Shown here piece after piece: positions 39,952-48,640 of a DNA stretch of 64,000 bases. The stretch lies in NCBI GenBank assembly GCA_033584155.1, contig CP138355.1, forward strand, positions 3,915,826 through 3,979,825. The letters are read 5' to 3'. How positions within the stretch are numbered: the stretch's first letter is position 1; each line of letters opens with the position of its first letter. The notes below the pieces were generated by a model. The model saw nothing but the letters and a program-made list of their open reading frames with translations. It was not told the origin of the DNA and searched no databases. Both the position numbers and the translations under genes were made by a program. Origin of the DNA: Candidatus Electrothrix scaldis. GTDB taxonomy: Bacteria > Desulfobacterota > Desulfobulbia > Desulfobulbales > Desulfobulbaceae.

Positions 39952-41337
39952 TCAGGATACTTCTTGCTGAGCTGAAGAGTTTAATTTTTCAGAAATAACA
40001 TACTGATTCCGTCCCCAGGCCTTTGCCTGATACAGGGCATCATCGGCAGCAGCAACAAGGTCATCAACGGAAGAATCCACTGTCGGTATGGTTATCGCAA
40101 TACCCATACTACAGGTAACATAAGCGCCTACCGCTGATCGTTCATGAGGGATACGCAGTTCTCGCAGGGCCTGTTGGACATTTTTTGCCACCTGCTGCGC
40201 TCCGGCCTCATCGGTACGAGGAAGAAGGAGAATAAATTCCTCACCGCCATAGCGCGCTGCCAAATCTGTGGGACGCCTGAGGTTGTGCTGCAACATATGC
40301 GCTATCTTTTGCAGGCACTCATCTCCAGCCTGATGCCCGTATGTATCGTTATATTGCTTAAAATAATCCAGATCGACAAAGATCACGGCCAGAGAACTGC
40401 GTTCGCAGGCCAACTGCTTCCACTCCTGACAAAGCCGCATATCAAAATAGCGACGATTCGCCACCCGAGTCAGGCCATCAATATGAACCAGACCGGACAA
40501 CTCCTTCAGCTCCTCATTGGCACGTAGCAGCTCGGATGTCCTCTGCTTCACCTTAAGGTCAAACTCATTATGATAGCTGGCCAGCTGTTCCGCCATCTTG
40601 CCAAATTCCTGAGCAAGAAACTCAAATTCATCGCCGGAATTAATCTGCACCTGATGGTCCAGATTCCCCATGCCGATTTGTCGAGTTCCCTCCTGGAGGA
40701 TTTTCACAGGACCGAGCACGCAACGCATCATTAAAAACACGACAAAGAGGGTCAGGGCAATAACGGCAAAGCCAGTCAAGACAACAACCATCAGGGTATG
40801 ATGGTATTGCTGACTGATAAAGGCCTCGGTTCGATCAATTTGGCGTATGTGTAAACGCAGGTGTTCATCAATGGCGTTTTCCAGATGTCCCCGCTCCTCC
40901 CGGATAGCTTCCGAGATCTGCTCCAACTCCTCCTTCTTGCTGGGCCAACCCTTTTCAGACTGTTCCAGCAGGTATTGTGAAAGGGTTGTGGCAAAGATAG
41001 CATGATGGAGCATTTCATGGGCAGCCTCTTCTTCCGGCGTCATGCCGTTATGCTTATGCTGGGCATGTTGCTTAATCATGCTGCTGAGCTGATTGGCCTT
41101 TTCTCTAATAACCTCCTGGTCAAACTTCTGCTCACGAATCCCCGTTTCCAAGGAAAGGAGAAGTTTTTTAAGATCCAGCATGGCCGAGGCATTCCGTGTT
41201 TCTTCCTTTTGCAAGGCATTAAAATGTCTATGGACATTTGCAAAGGTCCTGACGTTCCATCCTCCCTGCACAAGAATTACGAAAAGCAGGGGAAGAAAGT
41301 AAAGAAGAAACCTATTACGCAGACCTATTTTCAACAT
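39952..41337 (-). CDS. Membrane diguanylate cyclase sharing the kinase's sensor
   Basis: A 461-residue protein. Residues 1-270 (TM1, periplasmic helices, TM2 and HAMP) align closely with the adjacent histidine kinase. The output is a GGDEF domain: 'LTRVANRRYFDMRL', 'FVDLDYFKQYNDTYGHQAGD' and the active-site 'RYGGEEFILLLP'. An RxxD inhibitory site (R-P-T-D) lies five residues before GGEEF, so product inhibition by c-di-GMP is expected. The gene begins after a 490-bp gap and ends 67 bases before the kinase. Confidence 0.92.
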   Translation of the reverse strand: MLKIGLRNRFLLYFLPLLFVILVQGGWNVRTFANVHRHFNALQKEETRNASAMLDLKKLLLSLETGIREQKFDQEVIREKANQLSSMIKQHAQHKHNGMTPEEEAAHEMLHHAIFATTLSQYLLEQSEKGWPSKKEELEQISEAIREERGHLENAIDEHLRLHIRQIDRTEAFISQQYHHTLMVVVLTGFAVIALTLFVVFLMMRCVLGPVKILQEGTRQIGMGNLDHQVQINSGDEFEFLAQEFGKMAEQLASYHNEFDLKVKQRTSELLRANEELKELSGLVHIDGLTRVANRRYFDMRLCQEWKQLACERSSLAVIFVDLDYFKQYNDTYGHQAGDECLQKIAHMLQHNLRRPTDLAARYGGEEFILLLPRTDEAGAQQVAKNVQQALRELRIPHERSAVGAYVTCSMGIAITIPTVDSSVDDLVAAADDALYQAKAWGRNQYVISEKLNSSAQQEVS

Positions 41338-41828
41338 ATATTTGTAACACTACGGTAACGCTACAGCATTACCGTAATTGCTTTGGCACACTAAGGTTAT
41401 CCAGGAAAGATTTGGAGCGTACTTACAGGAGATTGCTCATTCTGAACAAGGGGACGAAAAGACTCCCGCCGTATCAAAAAAACCATGAGCCGTTGATTAT
41501 AACGGATTTTTTCTACTTAAACAAAGCAAATGAAGAAAAATCTGTACAGGGGAAGTTCCCTTGGAGTCAAGAAACGGGGTCAGAAGAAAGGGCGAGGAAG
41601 AAAGAGAAAGCCTTTTATTGGCCTGTCTCTTGATCTTTTGGATATTGGTGTCATGTTACCCCTACACAAAGAAGACACTTGTTTTGTGACACACATCGCA
41701 ATTTCTGTCACAAAAACAAGTGATATCTTCCGTAGAAGCCAAGCTTTCCCAGACGAAAAAATGCTTCGTCCAAGGGGATGAACCTCTATGGTTTATATAT
41801 GATGTTACTGCAATCCAGCGGAAGGACT
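41338..41828. other. Gap with a long hairpin, no gene seen
   Basis: No convincing coding region. At 41676-41722 lies an inverted repeat, CACTTGTTTTGTGACA against TGTCACAAAAACAAGTG, with a 14-base loop. It is between the cold-shock gene and the cyclase gene, both on the minus strand. It lies about 105 bases downstream of the csp stop, so it may end that transcript. Confidence 0.5.
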
Positions 41829-42029
41829 TTACAGAGCAACAACGTTCTCTGCAGCCGGTCCTTTGGGGCCAGCAACAACGTCAAAGTTCACTCGTTGCCC
41901 TTCATGCAGGCTCTTAAAGCCCTGGGCCTGGATAGCTGAGTGGTGAACAAAAACATCCTGTCCGCCATCTTGCTCGATAAAACCAAAACCTTTTGAATCA
42001 TTAAACCATTTTACTGTTCCCTTTACCAT
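41829..42029 (-). CDS. Cold-shock protein, CspA family
   Basis: A 66-residue single cold-shock domain. RNP1 'KGFGFIE' and RNP2 'VFVHHSAI' are intact, and the start '[13 protein letters not shown]' is canonical. It binds single-stranded nucleic acids and melts RNA structure. The ATG at 42029 is chosen over the one two codons upstream for AAGGAG spacing. A leader of about 110 bases separates it from the DEAD-box helicase, a common partner in cold adaptation. Confidence 0.93.
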   Translation of the reverse strand: MVKGTVKWFNDSKGFGFIEQDGGQDVFVHHSAIQAQGFKSLHEGQRVNFDVVAGPKGPAAENVVAL

Positions 42030-42148
42030 TTTCATACTCCTTAAAACTGTTTTCTTTATAACGTATTTACATTAAAAACGGATTGCTGGAATGCGACCCG
42101 TTGTACAGGTTATACAGCCTGCGTATACGTGCAGACTACATTTTTTGC

Positions 42149-43408
42149 CTATCTTGCAGATAAACCGAAGTCAAACGAGCTGGAACGCTGCTTTCTCGAT
42201 TTATTTTTTGTTTTACGACGTGAGGAAGCAGATACACTCTTCTTTTTCTCACCCGCACCAGCCAAGCTTGCGGCAGGGAGATTGTGAGCCGTATTATCAA
42301 GAACGTCAACGGTCTTACGGGGAATTTTTTTCCCGAATCTGCGCTCAACGGCCAAGATCATTTTTGCATCGTCATGGATTGCAAAGGTATAGGCATCGCC
42401 TGTCTGCTCCGCCCTGCCGGTCCGTCCGACTCTATGCGTATATGTCTCGACGGTATCTGGCATATCGTAATTAACAACATGAGAAATACCTGACACATCA
42501 ATGCCTCGTGCAGCGATATCTGTGGCAACCAAAATATTAAAGGCTCCGGTTCTGAAGCCGTCCATCGCCCTTTTTCGCTGGTTCTGGGACAGGTTACCCT
42601 GGAGTGACGTCGCCTTGAAACCGCATTGTTGCAGTTGTCTGGCCAAATTTTTCGCTTTATGCTTGGTCCGGGTAAACACCAGGGTGGTGGTCATTTTTTC
42701 ATGCTGCAAAATGTGCTTCAACAAGGCTGTTTTCTGCCCCTGCGTTACCTGGAAGAGCGCGTGCTTAATAGTTGCGGTTGGTTTTTCATAATTAACCCGA
42801 ACCGTCACCGGATCAGTGAGAATTTCCTCAACAAAGCAACGGATTTCTTTGGGCATGGTTGCAGAAAAAACCATACTCTGCCTTTGACGCGGTACCTGCT
42901 TAAGAATGCGACGAATATCCGGGAGAAACCCTTTGTCAAACATCTGATCTGCTTCATCAAGAATCAGCATGTCAATCGAAGAAAGATCAATAGTTTTCGA
43001 GTTAATATGATCAAGCAGACGACCGGGACAGGCAACCACAATATCTACCCCCTGCCTGAGCTTTTGCACTTGACTATTTTTACTCACCCCGCCGTAAATC
43101 GTACAACTTTTCAATCGGGTTCCCTGGCTCAACTGACAGATATTTTCATGAACCTGTTCTGCAAGCTCTCGGGTCGGAGTCAGGATCAAGGCCTGTATTT
43201 TTTTTCCGGCCTTAACAGTAAGGCGTTGCAGGGTAGGCAAAACAAATGCTGCTGTTTTACCGGTCCCGGTCTGAGCAAGTCCCAGTAAATCGCGCCCCTG
43301 CACAAGGTGCGGCATAGCCTGTTGCTGAATATCTGTCGGGGTATTATAACCGCATTTTTTGATAGCAGTAATTATAGCCGGGGTGAAACCAAATTCTGTA
43401 AAATTCAT
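42149..43408 (-). CDS. DEAD-box RNA helicase, RhlE-like
   Basis: A 419-residue helicase. The Q motif is 'PTDIQQQAMPHLVQGRD', motif I 'AQTGTGKT', Ia 'PTRELAEQV', II 'LDEADQMFD', III 'SAT', V 'ATDIAARGIDV' and VI 'HRVGRTGRA'. A basic low-complexity tail follows ('RRKTKNKSRKQRSSS'), typical of RhlE/CsdA-like proteins. It probably unwinds structured RNA together with the cold-shock protein encoded next. Confidence 0.92.
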   Translation of the reverse strand: MNFTEFGFTPAIITAIKKCGYNTPTDIQQQAMPHLVQGRDLLGLAQTGTGKTAAFVLPTLQRLTVKAGKKIQALILTPTRELAEQVHENICQLSQGTRLKSCTIYGGVSKNSQVQKLRQGVDIVVACPGRLLDHINSKTIDLSSIDMLILDEADQMFDKGFLPDIRRILKQVPRQRQSMVFSATMPKEIRCFVEEILTDPVTVRVNYEKPTATIKHALFQVTQGQKTALLKHILQHEKMTTTLVFTRTKHKAKNLARQLQQCGFKATSLQGNLSQNQRKRAMDGFRTGAFNILVATDIAARGIDVSGISHVVNYDMPDTVETYTHRVGRTGRAEQTGDAYTFAIHDDAKMILAVERRFGKKIPRKTVDVLDNTAHNLPAASLAGAGEKKKSVSASSRRKTKNKSRKQRSSSFDFGLSAR

Positions 43409-44052
43409 GTAACCTCTTGATATAAGCCCTATGAGCTTTTAAGTACCTGTCTTTATCTATAACTTCATGAATAATTGAGACAGGAAGTAAGTGCGAAAAT
43501 TTGTAATATATTAAAGAAAGACTGAGGATTGAAAAGATGAATGCATCAAAATATCGGCTAGTTCTTCCGGGCCAACCAAGGAAGACGGTCAATAGAGAGC
43601 TTCACGCTACTCCTGCTACAAAGAGGCTTTCAAAAAAAAGCAATATGTGGAAAGAGGATACGAAGTAAACAAGCACCTCCATCCTGGAGCTGTACTTGCG
43701 ATATTATCTTGAGATGGTAATAAGCGGAAACTTTTAAAAGGGGCCAAGTGGATACTGGACTCATCGTAACGACGATGATTAAAAAGAAATGCCAAGAATT
43801 GCCAAAAGAAAAATTTTAATAAGTATACTCTCATTTAGATTTACCGCAATAAAAAAACACATGCCAAACAAAAAAAACGAAAAAATTAATTTCTATCCCT
43901 TTTAATACAAAATGTTATGACCCAACCAACTAATCCTATCCAAGAAAAGTCCTTGCACAGTTCTCAGATTGGATTATTCTGAAATCCCTTCTGTTTCGTC
44001 ATTTATCCTGAGATATCTGGCCAAGCCTCTTCTTCTTTTGACCAGGATACAT
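43409..44052. other. AT-rich divergent gap, no gene seen
   Basis: This 644-bp region lies between the helicase gene (minus) and the methyltransferase gene (plus) and should hold both promoters. Short open frames occur, but none has a ribosome site or protein-like pattern. The part from 43830 to 43920 is extremely A-rich. I could not place a convincing -35/-10 pair. Confidence 0.5.
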
Positions 44053-44706
44053 ATGACTCTCCCCTTGCGCATCCGCTATCAAACCATCGAAATCGGCAAC
44101 ATCGACATCCATTTATGTACCCTTCGTGACAGGCAGCAATTCAGCGACCCTGACGGAGTGGCCCATGAGCTTGGAATTTCCTCCGCCTCTTGGCCGATCT
44201 TCGGCGTGGTCTGGCCATCAAGTATTGTACTTGCCCACTATATGCTGGACTTTAAAACAAAAGGCAGGAGGATTTTGGAAATAGGCTGCGGAATGGCCTT
44301 ATCGAGCCTACTCCTCAATGAACAGCTCGTTGATATCACTGCGACCGACTATCATCCTGAAGTTGAATACTTTTTGATGCGAAATACGCTACTTAACAAC
44401 GAAAAAAACATCGCCTTTGAACGGGTGGACTGGGCAGATGACAGAAGTGAACTCGGTTTTTTTGACGTCATTATTGGCAGTGACCTGCTCTACGAAGACC
44501 AACATGTTTCCTTACTGGCTCATTTTATTCAAAACCATGCCAAGCCTGCATGTGATGTAATAATTGTTGACCCAGGCAGGGGAAGGAAAAGCAAACTCAG
44601 TTCTCAGATGAGTGACTACGGTTTTACAAGCACTCATATTCAGCCGACACGCACCGATTACCTGGAAAAGCAATTCAAAGGGTATATTTTAAATTTTTCT
44701 CGCTAG
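44053..44706 (+). CDS. Class I SAM-dependent methyltransferase, METTL21-like
   Basis: A 217-residue methyltransferase of the lysine-methyltransferase (Methyltransf_16) type. Motif I is 'RRILEIGCGMALSSLLL', followed by 'ATDYHPEVEYFL', and the late motif 'FFDVIIGSDLLYEDQH' matches the D-L-L-Y variant of the family. Substrates of bacterial members are largely unknown and may be proteins. The ATG at 44053 fits an AGGA site; a TTG at 43969 would add 28 hydrophobic residues not typical of the family. Confidence 0.8.
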   Translation: MTLPLRIRYQTIEIGNIDIHLCTLRDRQQFSDPDGVAHELGISSASWPIFGVVWPSSIVLAHYMLDFKTKGRRILEIGCGMALSSLLLNEQLVDITATDYHPEVEYFLMRNTLLNNEKNIAFERVDWADDRSELGFFDVIIGSDLLYEDQHVSLLAHFIQNHAKPACDVIIVDPGRGRKSKLSSQMSDYGFTSTHIQPTRTDYLEKQFKGYILNFSR

Positions 44707-44776
44707 ATCTGAAACAAAAAAATCGTAATAACAGAACAGTGACATGCATTGGCATAAAATTTCAGAGCAAACTTTT

Positions 44777-45004
44777 TCATAACCTATGCAGAATACTGGA
44801 TGACATGACACTGCCACCTGACATTTTGTTTCCATCAAACACGTTTCCTCTATAGTCAGTCACACTTGTGAGATCTGAAACTTTTATAACGACGTTATTT
44901 GACCGCCTGTTATACGATGATCGCAAGAGAAAGACGATGATGAATGTCAACAGAACAATCAACACGATTTCCATAAAATCACGATTATTTTTTGCCTTAT
45001 TCAT
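44777..45004 (-). CDS. Small single-span membrane protein, paralogue 1
   Basis: A 75-residue protein with one membrane helix ('MEIVLIVLLTFIIVFLLRSS') followed by a basic stretch and a polar tail. A GGGAGGA ribosome site is well placed. The layout, and the upstream region with three TGTAAAG boxes in identical spacing, match the gene at 45898-46119. The function is unknown. Confidence 0.65.
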   Translation of the reverse strand: MNKAKNNRDFMEIVLIVLLTFIIVFLLRSSYNRRSNNVVIKVSDLTSVTDYRGNVFDGNKMSGGSVMSSSILHRL

Positions 45005-45225
45005 AAGAGTTCCTCCCCTGTATTATGAAGCGTGAGGAATGAATCGCAAATGCAGCCGAACAGCTCTGAACAGCAAGTACAGTACAAAAAAATCCGACCC
45101 AAACACTATTAGTATAATTATTTATACCACTTTTTTCCAAAAAAGTCAGGCTTGGATCTTTTTTTCACAGCACCTGCGAATAATCTACTCCTTATACTGC
45201 TTACCTATTTAAAATAACCTATGGA

Positions 45226-45275
45226 TGTAAAGAGAATTTGTCTTCTCAAGATAGACTTGTAAAGATTTTGTAAAG
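45226..45275 (-). promoter_or_regulatory. Triple TGTAAAG box, site 1
   Basis: TGTAAAG occurs at 45226-45232, 45258-45264 and 45269-45275. The last two are 11 bases apart and the first is 32 bases from the second, so all are on one face of the helix. On the minus strand they read CTTTACA, as in PhoB/OmpR-type direct-repeat operators. They lie about 220 bases upstream of the small membrane protein gene. Confidence 0.55.
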
Positions 45276-45381
45276 TCTGTACGTCCTATACAGAAGACAG
45301 TATGTGAGCTGGAACGACAGTTTGTCGAATGACAAAGCTGCAAAGGGAAAAAAGTCTGCACAGAGAAGCAAGAGAGAGCAC

Positions 45382-45855
45382 TTACTTCTGTTCTTTCGCT
45401 AAGTTATATAGAGTAGCCCCATCAATATGTCCATCATGCAGGTTTGCCATTATAACTTCAGGGGAAATTTTCCAACAATCTCCAATCCCCCGTGCCACTT
45501 CATACGACATAACGCCAATAACTATCATTGGATAGGATAAGATTTCCAACCCATAGAGGTAGCCGAAAAGACGCTCATTATATGTCAACTCGATATTCTC
45601 TAGCTGTCTTTTGATTAACGTGATAATATGCTGCGAATTTTTGTAGCATTCTCCACAAAGGCAGTACAGGCTCTTTTGAGGATACTCCCAAGGTTTCAAA
45701 CTGCTTTCATAGTAGGAATGATACACATCAAGTGTCTTTTCCTGTGACTTACAGTTAACACACTGAAATCCAGACCTTTCTAAAACATCTAATTTCTTCT
45801 CATGCCATTTCGGATGGTTAAGAAGTTCAGGATGTGATGTTTTATCGACTAACAT
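45382..45855 (-). CDS. Degenerate HNH-like zinc-finger protein
   Basis: A 157-residue protein. The segment 'HPKWHEKKLDVLERSGFQCV', 'NCKSQEKTLDVYHSYYESSL' and 'KPWEYPQKSLYCLCGECYK' follows an HNH-endonuclease layout with two CX2C pairs. However, the usual V-H-H catalytic pair reads V-Y-H, and the last C-x-x-C-H reads C-x-x-C-Y. It may therefore bind DNA or zinc without cutting. The remaining C-terminal part is unknown. The ATG at 45855 is preferred to an upstream TTG. It lies between the two paralogous small membrane protein genes. Confidence 0.6.
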   Translation of the reverse strand: MLVDKTSHPELLNHPKWHEKKLDVLERSGFQCVNCKSQEKTLDVYHSYYESSLKPWEYPQKSLYCLCGECYKNSQHIITLIKRQLENIELTYNERLFGYLYGLEILSYPMIVIGVMSYEVARGIGDCWKISPEVIMANLHDGHIDGATLYNLAKEQK

Positions 45856-45897
45856 AATGCGTACCCTGTCTTTAATATAGAGCAATCTTCACGGGTA

Positions 45898-46119
45898 TCA
45901 GTTCATACGACCTTCACCATTTTTTTCAACATCAACAGCAGACTCGATAACTTTCATACTTTTCATGACAATACCCTCTACGGGTCTGTTCAAAGAGGAG
46001 TACAAAAGGAACATTGCTATGCAGATCAGAAAAAAAAGTATGACTATCTCCGACCAGGAGATATCATTTTTCTTAAGTTGCAAAAATTTCTTATACGAAT
46101 TCAGGTTTCCTCTGTGCAT
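45898..46119 (-). CDS. Small single-span membrane protein, paralogue 2
   Basis: A 73-residue protein with one helix ('WSEIVILFFLICIAMFLLYSSLNR') and a short charged C-terminus. It shares the plan of the protein at 44777-45004: short basic N-terminus, 'EIV' at the helix start, 'SS' at the helix end, then an I/V-rich strand. No strong ribosome site is seen before the ATG, so the start is less certain. Confidence 0.5.
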   Translation of the reverse strand: MHRGNLNSYKKFLQLKKNDISWSEIVILFFLICIAMFLLYSSLNRPVEGIVMKSMKVIESAVDVEKNGEGRMN

Positions 46120-46261
46120 AACAATTTCTCAAAAAATATGAAGAAAGGTCAGGAGGGATTCACACCCCCTTCACAAGAAAAAAATTATCAACCATCAGGG
46201 ATTGGTATAAATAACTGACCCTTTTTATCTGCCTTTATTCATGTCTATGATAACCAATATA

Positions 46262-46311
46262 TGTAAAGAAAACTTGTTATTCACGAGTTAATTTGTAAAG
46301 TTTTTGTAAAA
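46262..46311 (-). promoter_or_regulatory. Triple TGTAAAG box, site 2
   Basis: TGTAAAG at 46262-46268 and 46294-46300, and TGTAAAA at 46305-46311. The spacings of 32 and 11 bases are identical to those of site 1, and the adjoining GGTTAT (minus strand) is also shared. It lies about 145 bases upstream of paralogue 2. Confidence 0.55.
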
Positions 46312-46543
46312 GAATACATCCATCTATTTTTTTGTTCTTTTTACAAATAACGTCAGAAAGCAGATTTATAGCTTTTACGATTGAATAACTGGGTAGGGAA
46401 AAAATGAAGGCGGAGGGCAAATGCAAAGACTGGAAACTATTTCTATCATTTCGATCCAAGGAGGATCGGCCACCTCGTTCCAGAGAGATTGGTTTAATTT
46501 TATACTAAATATTTCAAAAAACATACTTATGTAAAATCCAGTA

Positions 46544-47227
46544 TTAAACAACAGGTAAGGACGGGAGCAACAACCTGAGACCCGCAGAATCAGCAAGCCC
46601 ATCTCCGATGTTCTTCAACTCTTCCAGTTTTGCCTCTAACGAGGCAAGAGCAGCCCACACGGTTTCTGAAATCCCGGCCAGAGTGGCCTGGGGCACACCT
46701 GGTAAATAAAAATCTATAGCAACACCATTCTCGACTTGCGCGGTCCTGACAAGTAGCGTGCCCCCCTGCCCCAGCTGCTGTAATGAGAAAACGTACAGCT
46801 GATAAAGAATATACTGTAACAGGGCAGGCTCATTATAGAGAGGTTCGACTCCCTGCCCCGGTTCAAATTGCAAGGTAATTTGCTGAGAACGGGTGGATCG
46901 ACCAAGAAAAACAGCAAGATCAATCAGAAGATCGTTGACCTGAAAGAACGAACGTGGTGTATCGGAACGATGGACCATGCTGCTGAGATGGCGACAAAGT
47001 TCAGCACTCCTTCGCACCCGTCTCCCTATCTGGTCTGCGGTCTGACGTACAGAGGAAAGCAAAGGATTTCCTTCTTCTCCTTGCAATGCCAGAATATCCT
47101 CCAGCAGGCCATTTGCCTCCTGGATCACCGCCAGATGATTACGCATCTCATGGGAGAAATCAGCGAGTAAACGCCCCAAAGAGGCCATCTGTTGCCAGCG
47201 AATTTCCCGTTCCTGCTCCCCTGTCAT
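46544..47227 (-). CDS. Histidine-kinase-like protein with degenerate ATPase domain
   Basis: A 227-residue soluble protein. The dimerisation/phospho-His region is clear: 'QMASLGRLLADFSHEMRNHL' followed by 'AVIQEANGLLED'. The C-terminal part has the fold order of a HATPase, but the N box is replaced ('LLQYILYQLYVFSLQQL') and no DxGxG box is present. It is unlikely to bind ATP and may act as a phosphotransfer or phosphatase partner. Its ATG overlaps the preceding response regulator stop by four bases. Confidence 0.8.
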   Translation of the reverse strand: MTGEQEREIRWQQMASLGRLLADFSHEMRNHLAVIQEANGLLEDILALQGEEGNPLLSSVRQTADQIGRRVRRSAELCRHLSSMVHRSDTPRSFFQVNDLLIDLAVFLGRSTRSQQITLQFEPGQGVEPLYNEPALLQYILYQLYVFSLQQLGQGGTLLVRTAQVENGVAIDFYLPGVPQATLAGISETVWAALASLEAKLEELKNIGDGLADSAGLRLLLPSLPVV

Positions 47228-47598
47228 GCCCGCCTCTCTGCCTGCTGTTGTGCAGCCGCATCGATCTTAACCAAAAGGTCGGACAGATCAATGGGCTTGA
47301 TAATATAATCAAAGGCGCCTTTTTCTCTTGCCTCAATACCTGCCCGCACCGAACCATGCCCGGTGAGCATGATCACCTCAATCTCAGGATCATAGGCCTT
47401 GATATGCTCCAACACATCCAGGCCATTCATGTCATGCATTTTTAAATCAAGAATAACAATATCCGGGTTGACCTCCGAGAGTACACCCAATCCAGCCTCA
47501 CCACTGTGAACGTCAATGGCGTCAATATTGCGCAATTGCAGACGCCGACACAGGGTTGCGGCAAATTCTACTTCATCATCAATGATCAACAGTTTCAT
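47224..47598 (-). CDS. Response regulator receiver protein
   Basis: A 124-residue receiver-only protein: 'MKLLIIDDEVEFAATLCRRL', phosphoacceptor Asp in 'PDIVILDLKMHDMNGLDVLE', 'EVIMLTGHGSVRAGIEA' and Lys in 'FDYIIKPIDLSDLL'. It overlaps the end of the upstream kinase gene by 20 bases and the start of the degenerate kinase by 4, so the three are translationally coupled. The ATG at 47598 gives the standard receiver start. Confidence 0.9.
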   Translation of the reverse strand: MKLLIIDDEVEFAATLCRRLQLRNIDAIDVHSGEAGLGVLSEVNPDIVILDLKMHDMNGLDVLEHIKAYDPEIEVIMLTGHGSVRAGIEAREKGAFDYIIKPIDLSDLLVKIDAAAQQQAERRA

Positions 47599-48634
47599 CC
47601 AGATCCTCTTTTTGTTCGTCCTGATCCTCGTGGCCCTCCTGATGAACCGGCAGATCAATCTCAAATTCAGTCCCTTTCCCCCGCACAGAAACCACATTTA
47701 TCGTGCCACCGAGCTTACGAATTAAGCCATAGACTATGGAAAGTCCCAGCCCTGTCCCTCGCCCTGTTTCTTTGGTTGTAAAAAAAGGATCAAAGATATG
47801 CCGCTGCACCTCCTGTGTCATGCCAGGACCATTATCCGCAATACAGATACGAACGGCTTGAGGATCGACTTGTTTACTGGTCAGGGTGATAGTTCCTCCT
47901 GTTTCAGCCAGGGCATCTATGCCATTACCAATGATATTGAGAAAAATCTGTAAAAGCTCTCCGCGATCGCTCCAGGGATGCTGAAGCCCCTCCTCCAGGA
48001 TAAAGTCCATATTGATCCGGTTATAGGATGCCTCTTTGGCCAGAAAGGAAACTGTTTCATGAAGAAGGGCATTGATATCCACTTCCTCAATTTTTACTTC
48101 AGCCTGGTGATGGGCAAAACCGAGCAAACGATGTGTGATTACTTTGCAACGATTTACACTGCTCTGAATACCTGCCAGGGACTGGGCGACCATTTCTTTA
48201 TGGGGAAAATCAGGCGACATCTCCTGAATATCCTGTATCAGTCCTGCCTGCTGATTAATGATCGCCAGGGGATTGTTGATCTCATGGGCAACCCCGGCAG
48301 CCAAGCGGCCGATAGAGGCCAGCTTATTAGGCTGCTCAGCCCGGGCAAGGAATTGTTCCCGTTTCAGACCCGCCTCACGCAGATGATAGGTAATCGCCTC
48401 ACTCAGCTGAAAAACCACCAGCACAGCAATAAAAGCGCAAAGAATGAAGATATGAATCTGCTGATAATGCGAGAGGATGGCGATAACAGACATGGGCACC
48501 AGCACCAGAATTGTCATGATCAGGGATAATCCACGGGAAAACCGGCGGTAGCCCTTATCGAGATCCGCCCGGATCATAAAATTGCCACGGGGTGGAGGGA
48601 GAATTTTCCCCAACCAGACAGAACATTTTTTCAT
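47579..48634 (-). CDS. NtrB-like sensor histidine kinase
   Basis: A 351-residue kinase with two membrane helices at about 35-75 and no large periplasmic loop. The H box is 'GRLAAGVAHEINNPLAIINQ', the N box 'LLQIFLNIIGNGIDALAETG', G1 'IADNGPGM', the F box 'IFDPFFTTKETG' and G2 'RGTGLGLSIVYGL'. It probably phosphorylates the overlapping receiver. The acidic tail ('EGHEDQDEQKEDLDE') is unusual. It starts 6 bases after the AlbA/HATPase gene. Confidence 0.92.
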   Translation of the reverse strand: MKKCSVWLGKILPPPRGNFMIRADLDKGYRRFSRGLSLIMTILVLVPMSVIAILSHYQQIHIFILCAFIAVLVVFQLSEAITYHLREAGLKREQFLARAEQPNKLASIGRLAAGVAHEINNPLAIINQQAGLIQDIQEMSPDFPHKEMVAQSLAGIQSSVNRCKVITHRLLGFAHHQAEVKIEEVDINALLHETVSFLAKEASYNRINMDFILEEGLQHPWSDRGELLQIFLNIIGNGIDALAETGGTITLTSKQVDPQAVRICIADNGPGMTQEVQRHIFDPFFTTKETGRGTGLGLSIVYGLIRKLGGTINVVSVRGKGTEFEIDLPVHQEGHEDQDEQKEDLDETVDH

Positions 48635-48640
48635 AGTGAA

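Noticed and set aside
41412..41781. Overlapping small frames in the gap after the cold-shock gene
   Set aside because: They are low-complexity basic peptides, not conserved-looking, and overlap an inverted repeat.
43616..43834. 72-codon minus-strand frame in the helicase-methyltransferase gap
   Set aside because: It has no ribosome site and an AT-driven Phe/Leu-rich composition.
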